Positions 48,569 through 58,799 of a DNA stretch of 64,000 bases are shown here, in pieces. A program made the translations under genes and the position numbers. Origin of the DNA: Siphonodentalium dalli (Eukaryota > Mollusca > Scaphopoda > Gadilida > Siphonodentaliidae). The notes under the pieces were generated by a model. The model worked only from the letters and a program-made list of their open reading frames with translations. It had not been told where the DNA came from and ran no database searches. Positions within the stretch are counted from its first letter, which is position 1. Each line of letters begins with the position of its first letter. The stretch spans positions 59,044,025-59,108,024 of the forward strand of contig CP136068.1 of NCBI GenBank assembly GCA_032622095.1, given 5' to 3'.

Positions 48569-49206
48569 ACTTATAAATTGAAATGAAATTTATCACGAGT
48601 AATCAGTGATATGTGGTGTTATTGGTATTGTACCGCAACTAGAAATAGGAAATGTGTCAAAATGCCTGCGAAGAATGTGTTTACTGCTGCAGTTTAATGG
48701 CAAGGCATCGGATCGGAACTGGGGCATTTGATCGGATGCGAACAAAAATGATAAGATAAGATCAGAGGGGCACCATAGCATTTTCAACTCATTTCAAAAG
48801 TCGTGAGGAGTTATCGGAAACTGGCCGTACAATTTGGTGTTTATTAAATGTAATTAGTCGGACAAGTTTCCATTGAAAATGCATTGAGTGATCGCTGTCT
48901 TGAACATATGACAACAAGTACACAGTTTTCAGCTAAAACATCAAATAAACTATTGAATCGATAGCATTGAGTCATTTGAAAAATAACCGTAGCATCAAAT
49001 GTAGATTAGTCTCACCTTTGTCTGTGCAAAATGCCACTTATCTGTGATGACCTATTTTCTCGATCTGAAACGAACCGTGACATTGGCGAATGCGCGCCGT
49101 GTCCAAAATCGAATGCGAACCACTTCTCACGTGGCAGCTGAGACCCCGTGCATTGACTGTTAACACATGAAATTATTCCCGAGGTATTGACACTTTCATT
49201 TCTAGA

Positions 49207-49632
49207 TTTTTATGTGTACCCATACCTTAGTATGGTACACATAGTGTCAACGTCCGGATTGACCACTCGTCTTCGTCCGTCCGTCTGTCCGTCCGTAGAC
49301 ACTTCACGTGTAATGCGATAACTCAAACATTTTCTATCCATTCAGAACCAAATTTTGTATAGGTTTCTCAGCCCAATCGTGCTTTGGGTTTGATCCAAGT
49401 TTTTGTTACAGAGTTATGGCCCTTTTTCGACTTAGAATTCACGCATTCTGCCATAACTCAAACATTTTTTATCTGATTGGAACCAAAATACAGTTCGAAT
49501 TTGAATATGGGTTTGATCCGATATACTTTAAAGGAGTTATGACCCTTTTTTCGAAAAAAAAAAAAAAAAAAAAAAAATCCGATGCTATAACCGAAGTATT
49601 TTTTGTCTGATTGTGTTCATATTTGATATGTA
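49207..49632 (+). repeat. Hairpin-headed repeat, family C, left part of an interrupted copy
   Basis: The cap ATGTGTACCCATACCTTAGT (from 49212), GTCC stretch, two cores and an A-run (49554-49577). The copy is cut by the element at 49633 and continues at 55157 to about 55530. Confidence 0.75.
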
Positions 49633-49762
49633 CACTGGGGCTCAACGATTCCTCGAGGATCGGATCTAACAGATTTTTACTCCGGCCCCTATTTGATCGG
49701 CTCCGACCCCATTCCGACTTTTAAATTTTCCAGAAGTTTTTAACCCGCAAAAGAAGAAGAAA

Positions 49763-49773
49763 ATGACAGAAAG
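49763..49773 (+). CDS. Candidate short exon (MTE...) spliced to the nested LINE ORF
   Basis: ATGACAGAAAG is followed by the donor GTGAGT. Joined to 50455 (after the acceptor ACTTTCAG) it reads MTER-KTAKHLRLLL in frame with the LINE ORF, giving it a start codon it otherwise lacks upstream of the 2A-like motif. The fit of phase and both splice sites could be coincidence. Confidence 0.35.
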
Positions 49774-50454
49774 GTGAGTTATAACGTGTATACTTCAATG
49801 TATCTTGGTTCAGGATATGACACACCGACACAATCAATGACAATGACCCGAAACAAAGGTGTAAATGGTTGTTTGACTTAAACTCGAGCACGTGCTTTTT
49901 TTGTATGCATTTCCCATTGATAATTTAACGTGCATCTCCCGACTTGTTATTAACCTTTGTATATGTCAAATTGCACAGAATGGGTTCTGAATGAATTTAG
50001 TGTTTATCACATATCAAAATAAGCCCATAATTTTAGTTATTGACCCAGTAATTACGATGTATAAGAAATATGACGAAAAATACTCCGACTCATCGGTGAT
50101 TTGGTGGTTCGGATCAGGATCTAACAGGTTTCAAATACTCCGACCCTTACATGATCACCAGATACGTTCGCACTATGTTTACGACCCCATTGCCACAGTG
50201 CAGTATAATTATGACTATACGCAATAGCATACGTGATCTTATATAACCTGTTGTCAAAATTCTCGGGAAAATGTGTGCATATATAGGCCTACATACCATT
50301 TGATATGTCATGAACATAAATATAGAAGTCAATTTGGCGGGTCCAACAAAAGCAATGACAAATTTTAATTAAAATTCTGCACAACACGCATATGCCTGTA
50401 TTTACTATAAATTGTTACATGTAAACTGAATTATTTATACATTTATACTTTCAG

Positions 50455-53400
50455 AAAGACGGCAAAACACCTGCGCCTCCTCCTCATCATCGCTGGCATC
50501 GAACAAAACCCGGGGCCCAAAAAAGCGAAAAAGAAAGCTCTCACTAAGCAAAAGGAAAAATCAGTATACCCTTGCGGAGTATGTGAAGGAGCAGTGACAT
50601 GGACAGTCAACGTAGGAGTATGCTGCGATAGCTGTGATGTTTGGCATCACTACTCATGCGTAGACCTAGACACAGCAGAAGTCCAATCACTAGAAGAAAG
50701 AACCAGCAAAGAATGGAAATGCATGAAATGTGACAGCATCAACATTGAGAGCTTCACATTCCATAGCTATGAAGTCAGTACCTCCAACTACTACCAAACA
50801 CTAAGCCATCTAGACAGCTCCATCCGAAGTATGAACTCAATTTTCGACCCGACCCATACTAGCAGTCCCAAAGCAGACACAACTCTAGGCTCAGCATCAA
50901 GATCGAACAGATTAGCATCCCAAAATACCTTTAACACACCAAGGAAAGACAATCTCAGATTGCTAATTGTTAATTGTAGAAGCCTAGTAAGCAACAAAGC
51001 GGAACTGGAAATCGCAACCTCCTACATAAAGCCTGATGTTATCATCGGTACAGATTCATGGCTAAAAGGAAAGAAACCAGGAAAAGAACCAGCCCAAAAT
51101 GCCATCAAGTCAGCTGAAGTCTTTCCTGAAGATTATACTGCCTATAGGAACGACCGAGATACTGCGGGTGGAGGAGTCTTCATTGCCATTCAACAGGAAG
51201 CAGTTGCAATAGAGAAGACAGAATATATCACCAACTGCGAAATTGAATGGATAAAACTGTCAATACAAGGAGGCAAGGATATACACGTGGGAAGTTTCTA
51301 CATGGCACATCGATCCAAATCAGACGTAGAAAATCTAGAAAAATCCATCAAAGCACTGATGAAAAAGACTGACTCCAGCTTCATCCTTGGAGGAGACTTT
51401 AATTGTCCTGACATCGACTGGGATACAATGACTGTAAGGCCAGGGGCACAAGACCGAGAGATACAGAATGACCTCATCAACGTGTGTGCGAAACTAGGAC
51501 TAAAACAGGTTCAGGAGGACCCAACCAGGGAAGGAAACCTACTGGACCTAATCATAACAAACAATCCAGCATTAATAAAATCCACCACTACAATACCTGG
51601 CATATCAGACCATAATATGATCATTGCTGACTGTTCTCCAACTCCATCCTACAATAAACCAGTACAGAGAACTAGATATCTATTTGACAAGGCAAATTGG
51701 ACTGACATAGCTGCAGATGTGGAGAAGATAGCGGTGCAAATAGAAGATTTTCCCACTGATACCAACATCAACACCATGTGGAACTTCTTTCGCGATTCCA
51801 TCAAAGAAGTTGTGGAAAAAAGAGTACCAAAAGCACCAAGATGTCGACGCAAACAACTGCCATGGATAAATAGAAGACTCAAATTGCTTCTAAGGAAAAA
51901 AGCAAGATTACACAGGAAAGCCAAAGAAGCAGGATGTTGGAAAGAGTATAAAGACCACCAGAAAAAATGTAGGAGAGAAATGAGGAAAGCAGAACAAGAA
52001 CACATAAACACCATAATAAAGAAGGGGAAGGAAAAGAAAACATCAAAACCCTTCTGAAGCTACATGAAGGCCCGAAAACAAGAAAGAACAGGTACGCCAC
52101 CACTAAAAACAGGAACATCACTCACAAACGATGCAAAAGAGAAGGCGAAGCTACTAAATAAGCAATTCCAGTCGGTATTCACCATAGACACTATCGAAGA
52201 GCTACCATCCATACCACAATACAGTGTAAACATCAAACCACTGGAAATTACAGAAGAAGGAATAAAGAAACTCCTGGAAGATATAAAACCATCAAAGGCA
52301 CCAGGTCCAGACAACATCCCTAACAAAGTACTCAAATTACTGGCCAACATACTGGCGAAACCCATCACCACCATATTCAACAAATCTATAGAGACCGGCA
52401 CCCTTCAAGAAGACTGGCTGAATGCAAACATAACACCAGTTTATAAGAAAGGAGACGTTCACCAACCATCCAACTACAGACCAGTATCACTCACTTCAAC
52501 ATGCTGTAAGCTACTAGAGCACGTCCTGTGTAGACACATCCGCAACCACCTGGAACTCTGCAACCTACTGACTGATAGAAACCACGGATTTAGATCTGGC
52601 CACTCATGTGTAACCCAGCTTGTAAATACCACACAAGATCTACTATCGTCCTTTGACTCGGAGAAGCAAACCGATATGGCAATTCTCGACTTTTCCAAAG
52701 CATTTGACACGGTACCACACCAGAGTCTACTATACAAACTGAAGTCATACGGAATCACAGGACCAATACACACCTGGCTGACAAGCTTCCTAACAAAAAG
52801 GCATATGAGAGTAGTGTTGGAAGGAGAAACATCCAAAAGTGTTCCAGTGGAATCGGGAGTACCCCAAGGTTAAGTACTAGGACCCCTACTATTCCTCTGC
52901 CACATCAACGACCTTCCACAAGCAGTCAAATCAGAAGTAAGACTCTTTGCTGATGACTGCATACTATACCGCCAGATAAATGACCACCAAGACCACATCC
53001 AACTACAACAGGATCTGACATCACTAGAAGAATGGGCGAAAACCTGGGCGACAAAACATCGTTCATCTACCAGCTTGACCATAAAATTCTGCAATCAGTC
53101 AAACAAAGCGTCTACCTTGGACTGACCATCACAGACGACCTAAAATGGTCAACGCACATATCCAAGATCACTGGAAGGGCCAATAGCACCTTAGGCTTCC
53201 TACGACGCAGAAACTTACGAAGAGCGGACAGTAAATCCAGAGAGACCGCATATAGAGCTATGGTGAGAACATCACTCGAATATGGAGCAGAAATATGGGA
53301 CCCCGTCGCAGTAGGAGAAATAGAGAAGTTAGAGAAAGTGCAGAGAAGAGCGGCAAGACTCATCACCAACAACTATAGAGACTGGGAAAAAGGCGCAATA

Positions 53401-53760
53401 ACCAACATGATAGATGGCCTAAGGTTAGACTCACAGAGATCCGCAGAAAGATGAAGAGAATAGAACTCTACGGCAAGGTGGTTGAGGGGTTAATCCCAGC
53501 CATACACACACATGATTTACTAAAAGATAAGAAAGGAAGGAAAATTCGAGCAAAAAAGTTTCCAGACCACAAAAGTGATAACATAATTTCGAGCCAAGAG
53601 TGTATCAACTCACGATCGTTCGAACCAATAAGAGCCAACACGGAACAATATAAACATTCATTCTTCGTGAGAACGATCGGGGACTGGAACAGTATAGAAG
53701 ATTACGCATGCCGGGGAATACAACAGGAGAAACACCAGAGTAGTAGCAACGACGCGACAA
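50455..53760 (+). pseudogene. Nearly full-length non-LTR retrotransposon (2A-like, PHD, APE endonuclease, RT), CR1/L2-like
   Basis: The order of parts is as follows. A 2A-like segment (LLIIAGIEQNPGP, 50483-50518). A PHD-type zinc finger, CGVCEGAVTW then CCDSCDVWHHYSC and WKCMKC (about 50572-50745). An APE-type endonuclease (LLIVNCRSLVSNKAELE, IIGTDSW, ILGGDFNCPDIDW, ISDHNMI). Then the RT (SNYRPVSLTS, ILDFSKAFDTVPHQSLL, ESGVPQG, VRLFADDCILYR, YLGLTITDDLKW). Lesions are few. A TGA at 52055 lies in KPF-stop-SYMK, where Trp is likely ancestral. A TAA at 52871 falls just after GVPQG. A small deletion with a frame change lies near 53050, and another frameshift near 53452. The 3' end shows a short ACAGATACAGA-type tail. 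It is a recently inactivated copy nested in CAC-2. Confidence 0.88.
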
Positions 53761-53839
53761 CAGCCGAGAGGCTCCTGCGCCGAAATAATACAGATACAGA
53801 ATATATCCAGGTGTTGCGGGATCTCTAATAACTTTCGAG

Positions 53840-54284
53840 GATTCCTTGTCCGTGTCATTGGATGCGGATGAACGTGAATAAATTGAGACTGACATTTCTT
53901 CAAACCCGGTCCCGATTGCTGCCTCTACCCCAGTTACCAAACAAAGTGGAATGCACCATGCAGTGTGGAATTTGTACCTATTCCACAAAATATAAGTCTA
54001 ACTACACACGCCATTTAAAGCGTCACGAAGAAACATCCGAATCAGCGTGTGTATCAGGAGATTCTGAAGTGTCCGTAAAGTTGTGCCACATGTGTTCCCG
54101 CACATTCAATACAACCACCGGCTTGCGTCTGCATGTCCAGATGAAGCACGAGCCGGGAACCACACAGAAGTATAAGTGCAATCAATGCGGAATGGCGATG
54201 TACGGGAAGCAGGATTTGGACTCGCACCTAAATACACACGCCGGTCTTAAACCATACGAATGCGACATCTGTCTATATTATTAG
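53840..54284 (+). pseudogene. C2H2 zinc-finger coding fragment in CAC-2
   Basis: Three complete C2H2 fingers are readable: CGICTYSTKYKSNYTRHLKR H, CHMCSRTFNTTTGLRLHVQM KH and CNQCGMAMYGKQDLDSHLNT H. A fourth begins ECDIC after a linker-like AGLKPY and then hits a stop. Upstream, another frame reads ITFEDSLSVSLDADERE-stop and SSNPVPIAASTPVTK, so a stop and a frameshift separate an acidic N-terminal part from the fingers. It lies between the LINE end and the right TIR region. It could be the element's own cargo split by the LINE, or a captured host gene. Confidence 0.65.
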
Positions 54285-55156
54285 GTAAATGCAGTCTTAT
54301 TTGGGCATGTCTACTACCCAACAGAAGATAGGCAAGTCTTCGTTAATCACCACCTATGATAGCATGAATGGCACGCATATGTACAATGGTATCATTAGAT
54401 ATCCTTAGATTATGTGGTTAATAGGCCAGCCACAAAAATGTCAGATCTTCCAAGTTATGAACACAGTATCTTAAAGATAAATGTGATAAAATACACAATA
54501 TATATATAGTGTCAGATATTCTAGCGACCAGAAGATGGATTATTTTAAATGAAAACGACAAGAATCTGACACACATGTCCAATGAGACATTTCAACAATT
54601 TCCAGAAAAAGAATTGACTAATGTGTGTTAGAGTCGGAGCCGATCAATTTCTACAGATTGGGGTCGGAATATATCAATTTTAGGGTCGGAGCCGATGTTA
54701 TACTTTAAAATTAGTGTTTAAAACAAAAACTCACGACTAATTGAACTCATTTTTGTTTCAATATGCACTCGGAACAGTAATAACACGTTATGCATAGGAC
54801 TTTATTACCATACATATTTATACCCATTCAACAATATGACTTGAACCTCGGTGCTATGTTTTTCCCCATCGATTTTGACTGATCTCAGCGTAATTAAGGC
54901 GTATAAATGGCATAGATCTTTGCCAGACGTCATATACAGGTTCTTCGGGTTACTACAATCGAATTTCACTAATTATATACCAGGCCAATAGCCAATATAG
55001 TGCTCATACTTACCATTTTCAGAGATTTGTTGTCAATTTTCATACAAAATCCGCCATTTTGGCATTAAAATCTTGTTTGAGTCGGAATCAAAGTCCTGTT
55101 AGATCCGATTTTGAGCCTGTTAGATCTGATCCTCAAGGAATCGTTGAGCCCCAGTG

Positions 55157-55540
55157 ATGTAGGTTTATGATGACACACCCCTCACCTGTATAGATTTTGT
55201 TATTGATTGGTTGATCGGTTTAGAAAATAATTAACCCTTCACACACATGCTATCCAATGCAGTAAGTTGAACATATTTCTTCTGATCGGCCTCATATTTC
55301 TTACCTAGGCTTTTCTTAGCATGTTCTTCATCTGTATGGTTTTTGGTATTGTTTAATTAACCCTTTTCACTCTTATGTTCACTTAGAATTCACCCAAGCT
55401 ACTATGACTCAAAAAAAATTTCATCTGATCAACACCAAATTTGGTATATGAATTTATCACCCCTAAATACAGATCGAGTTCGAATATGGATTTGATCCGA
55501 TATATTTTAACAGAGTTATTGTTCTTTATAATTCAAGTAA
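55157..55540 (+). repeat. Family C, right part of the interrupted copy
   Basis: Continues with ATCAACACCAAATTTGGTAT and GATCGAGTTCGAATATGGAT. 55285-55530 is the closest relative in this window of the C-type core found inside family A copy 2 (45440-45680). Confidence 0.7.
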
Positions 55541-56380
55541 TTAATACCTCTTTGCTGCTGTGAATTTGAAGAGAACATATCACACAGACCAGCTGTGTTA
55601 TTGAAATGAGTTATTTATTGCTATGGACATTAGATACTACACGCTAAGCCTGACAGTGGTGGCTGACAGGCTTTGTTTATCATATGTCAAACTGTGATTG
55701 ATGACTCTCTGGTCCAGTTTTGTTTTCTGTTTGGGTAAGATTAACCCCATACTATCCGATTTGATAACTCGAATATTTCTATTGAATGTTTATAGTTCTT
55801 GGCATAGTTAATGATAACACACCCCAACCTGCAAATGAGGGTCATTTGGTTTATTTGCTTAAAAATATTAACATCCTCCACCAATCCTGTTGACACAATG
55901 TGATAAGTAAATATTTTTCACACGATCACTATATAAAGTGTGAATTGTTAAAACTTTTGCACTCATGAAAAGATTGGTGTAAGGATTTATAAAAATAGCT
56001 ATTCGCTATCGCCAAGGTATGGGTTTAACTGTTGAAGTTCTTATGTACTTCTGTTCTCCTTGATAGGTAATATTGGTAAATTATGGACTATTCACATATG
56101 CTTTTATTGTTCAATTAGTTGTCGTAATCTCTAATTTTGTGAGCACTGTGTGAAATTATAAATGTTACAGACGATTCATTGCGCTATTTTTAGCTAAGTG
56201 GGGAAACGACCGCTGCATATTTTATAATTCTTACAAACGGCTGCAATTGCTGCATCGCTTTACTGATAGATGTTGTGATTGGTCGTTTCTGACACAATGC
56301 TTTCTGACCGAATTAGAAAACACTATCATTATCTACAGACGTAGTAGTGCGTTAGCTGTCGAGTCTGTTTTAATCAGAAC
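55541..56380. other. Intron 3 sequence without a recognised feature
   Basis: A+T-rich. No ORF or clear repeat similarity. Confidence 0.4.
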
Positions 56381-56960
56381 TGATTGATATGTAGATGGGA
56401 ACAGGTCATTTTTGGGTCATTCTGCAAAAAATCTTAGATTTGTCATGGATGTTAATTGACATGTAGATAGGAACGAGTCATTTTGTGGTCATTCAGCCAT
56501 AAAACATGGCCACCGGCAGCCATCTTGGATTGTACTCTTTGCATGACAAAGTCCTTTGGCATGGGCTACAGGTCGTACCTTTGGTCGGATCATCATGAAA
56601 TTTGTCGATAATGACATTTAGATGGGAGCGAGTCATTTTGGGGTCATTTTGGCCATAAAACCTTAGGAACAACATACGGACCACATCCCTCATCTAATCC
56701 TCACCACCAGACTTCATATGGATCATCAGGGTGACCTCTAGATGGGAGCCATCAAAGTTTTCGGAATTTCGTTGAAAAACATGGCCGCCAGTGGCCATTT
56801 TGGATTTGATTCTTTGTATGACTAAATTCTTCGGCACACTCTACAGGCCGCCTCCCTCATCCGATCATCATCAAACTTCATATGGCGGAGCTCTAGATGG
56901 GAGCCATCAATTTTTTCTGAAATTTTTTAGAAAACATGGCCACAATCGGAAAAGTAAACA
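56381..56960 (+). repeat. Partial family B and B-like cores
   Basis: GTAGATGGGAACAGGTCATT, AACATGGCCACCGGCAGCCA and then CTCTAGATGGGAGCCATCAA mark two to four diverged cores without a head. Confidence 0.65.
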
Positions 56961-57417
56961 AGTCTTGTTATGGGTCTCAATGGAATTTTTTATTGAGTTT
57001 GTCTTCAAAAGATGTTTCCATTTCGCAGATAGTATAATATAAGTGAGTCTTACAATTCTTCAATCCATTGTATTATCTGTTAATTGTAACCTGTTAATGT
57101 TATGGCCATGGGGTAAAAAATTGATAGTTTCCCATCTCAATTATATTGAATATTCATCTTCCCCATCTGCACAGCTTGTTTAAAGGTATATATTTGTGTT
57201 TTTTTCGGTTTTGTCAAATCTAAAGTTACCCTAATTTGTTTATCTGCATATGCCAATATTTACTTGGTGGTACGCTACATGGAGATATCCACTGGTCAAT
57301 AACTCAGCATTAATTTGTTAAAATGTACAAATGCGTGTCACTTTAATAGCGTGTCTTAGGATATTTTGGGATTGTTTTGAGTTATAGCTGTAAATTATTT
57401 AAATATATTTTTTGTAG

Positions 57418-57557
57418 GGAGATCACTTGGAGACACTATCTCTGAGAATGATTTTATAAAGAGCATTTCCAAATCCATCCAGGGGAAGATAAATCTTACA
57501 CCTAAAGAGTCGAGAGAGGAGGATAAGGACTTTGTGCATGCTTCCCTCATGGAGAAG
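57418..57557 (+). CDS. WFS1: Wolframin, fourth coding exon
   Basis: Acceptor TTTTTTGTAG, donor GTATGT, 140 nt, entering in phase 2 (completing Gly) and leaving in phase 0. It encodes RSLGDTISENDFIKSISKSI then QGKINLTPKESREEDKDFVH and ASLMEK. GDTISENDFIKSISKSIQGK aligns with the vertebrate wolframin stretch [20 protein letters not shown], the EF-hand-like helical part. The exon stops just before the conserved segment leading to the first membrane span. With the three earlier exons it brings the predicted protein to 263 residues. Later exons (membrane spans, luminal C-terminus) are not in the window. Confidence 0.88.
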
Positions 57558-58400
57558 GTATGTTTACTAGCTGGTATATAGTTTACACTGTTTGTAACTT
57601 TACACTTGAAGTGTGTAGATTTCATCCCTTACACATCATTACTGATATCCGTCTGCAGTGGGTAGCTGCCATATTTTAAGGTAACATGCATCGGTTTTTA
57701 GATTGGTCTATGCCCCTCATATCAATGTGCAATGATTGGCCCAAATCCCAACACGTGGAAACGCAAAGTCTCTAGACATCCAGGAAGCCTAGAAATCGCT
57801 ATTACGCCAACTCCCCAAAGTTTGTGCAAAGACAAAACATCATGACTTATATAATATTTCCAATTAATAATTAACGGGAGCTTGAACATATTTTTCAAGA
57901 GTCGACACGACCGAAATGGTGATCAAAATAATGGCAACGGTTAGCATTTTGAAAAAAAACAGAGCCGAATACACGTGCTCTTCCAGGAGCAAGTCACTTT
58001 ACATCTAACGTTTCCCGCCATAAACATATCACATGTACTTTCAATTATATAGAGGACATTATGATTCTCTGCTACTCAAACATAACTATTGGCTAATTTT
58101 GTAGCCTCTCAATTTTTTTTTCATGAAATAAGAGGTCAGTAAACTTTTAGTTGGAAAATCAACTTAATGCTTTTACAGCGATCCATGTCTGATAATTTTA
58201 TAGGGCTTATCTCAGATTAAACCTATCGAGCAGAATGAGTGAGAACATTTTAATGTCAATTACCCCAAGTTTTGTTAACACGGTGCATATCGTGCCTCAT
58301 ATTACGTGGCAGAACAAAAGGTGGAAACGCCATGAGCATGCAGTGAGAAATGTGGCTTGCTTAATCTCTGCTTTATGCGGACAGTTAGAAGTTACTTTTT
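57558..58400. other. Start of wolframin intron 4, no recognised feature
   Basis: Unique-looking A+T-rich sequence up to the family A cap at 58401. Confidence 0.45.
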
Positions 58401-58799
58401 AGCACACCTGAGACGAAGTCTCCGGTGGAGCTATAGTCATCACTCCTTGTCCGTCGTCCATCTGTCCATTCAAAGAATCATCTTCTTCTCCAGAACCATA
58501 AGGGAGCGTCTCATAAGTCTTTGCGGAATCCGCAAATATTTTCCGAAACGTCGAGATTTCCGCAACGCTATCGTCTGAATTTTTCCGCAAATGTTCCGAA
58601 AAACGCCATGAGTTTTCCGCAAAATTACCGAAACGTTACATAAAGATTTCCGCAAACGCCATGAGTTTTCCGCAAAAATTACCGAAACGTTAAATAAAGA
58701 TTTCCGCAAACATTCCGCTATTTTCCGCAAAGTCCGTAATGTCGACATTGCGGAAAGTAATATTCTTAAAACGTTGAAAATTCATGATGGGGGACTGGA

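Larger units (their letters stand above)
43333..49150 (+). mobile_element. CAC-ended TIR element with 5-bp target duplication (element CAC-1)
   Basis: About 80 bp at each end are inverted copies starting CACGGGGTCTCAACTGCCAC GTG. CATTG is duplicated outside (43328-43332, 49151-49155). The empty site CTCCATTGACTGT aligns with the uninterrupted family B tail at about 15338-15348, so the 5-bp duplication is firm. Subterminal regions repeat TGCGCATTTT and GGTTCGCATT motifs in both orientations (43360-43860, 48690-49130). A short first exon with a GTAAGT donor sits by the left TIR, and a last exon lies at 48317. Most of the interior is a nested family A copy. CAC termini with 5-bp duplications are properties of the Transib/RAG-like group, but no DDE core is visible, so this is only a lead. 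Confidence 0.75.
41277..49201 (+). mobile_element. Hairpin-headed repeat, family B, interrupted copy
   Basis: The B cap follows CATTTT at 41277. B cores run to 41891 and from 43147 to 43327, and the B tail (TTGACACTTTCATTT) ends at 49201. The copy is split by a Harbinger-like element (41892-43146) and a CAC-ended element (43333-49150). The flanks align continuously with the uninterrupted tail at 15308-15403. Confidence 0.8.
49633..55156. mobile_element. CAC-ended TIR element with 5-bp target duplication (element CAC-2)
   Basis: Terminal repeats CACTGGGGCTCAACGATTCC T(C/T)GAGGATC are inverted at both ends. ATGTA is duplicated outside (49628-49632, 55157-55161). The first bases match CAC-1 once a gap is allowed (CAC-GGGG-CTCAAC). 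Both subterminal zones repeat GGATCTAACAG and GGTCGGAGCCGATC motifs in both orientations (49655-49730, 50080-50150, 54634-54710, 55075-55140). On the - strand the right end carries TTGACAACAAA then GAAAATGGTAAGTAT, the same pair of phrases as in CAC-1. A LINE (50455-53760) and finger-coding sequence (53862-54284) lie inside. No transposase core is seen. Confidence 0.75.

Noticed and set aside
43333-49150. Confident assignment of CAC-1 to RAG/Transib
   Set aside because: Only end sequence and duplication length agree. No DDE catalytic core or RAG-like zinc-binding region was seen, so it is kept as a hypothesis only.
52064-52873. A separate second LINE gene starting at MKARKQ
   Set aside because: It is in the same frame as the upstream ORF and separated from it by one TGA codon, so it is one disrupted ORF.
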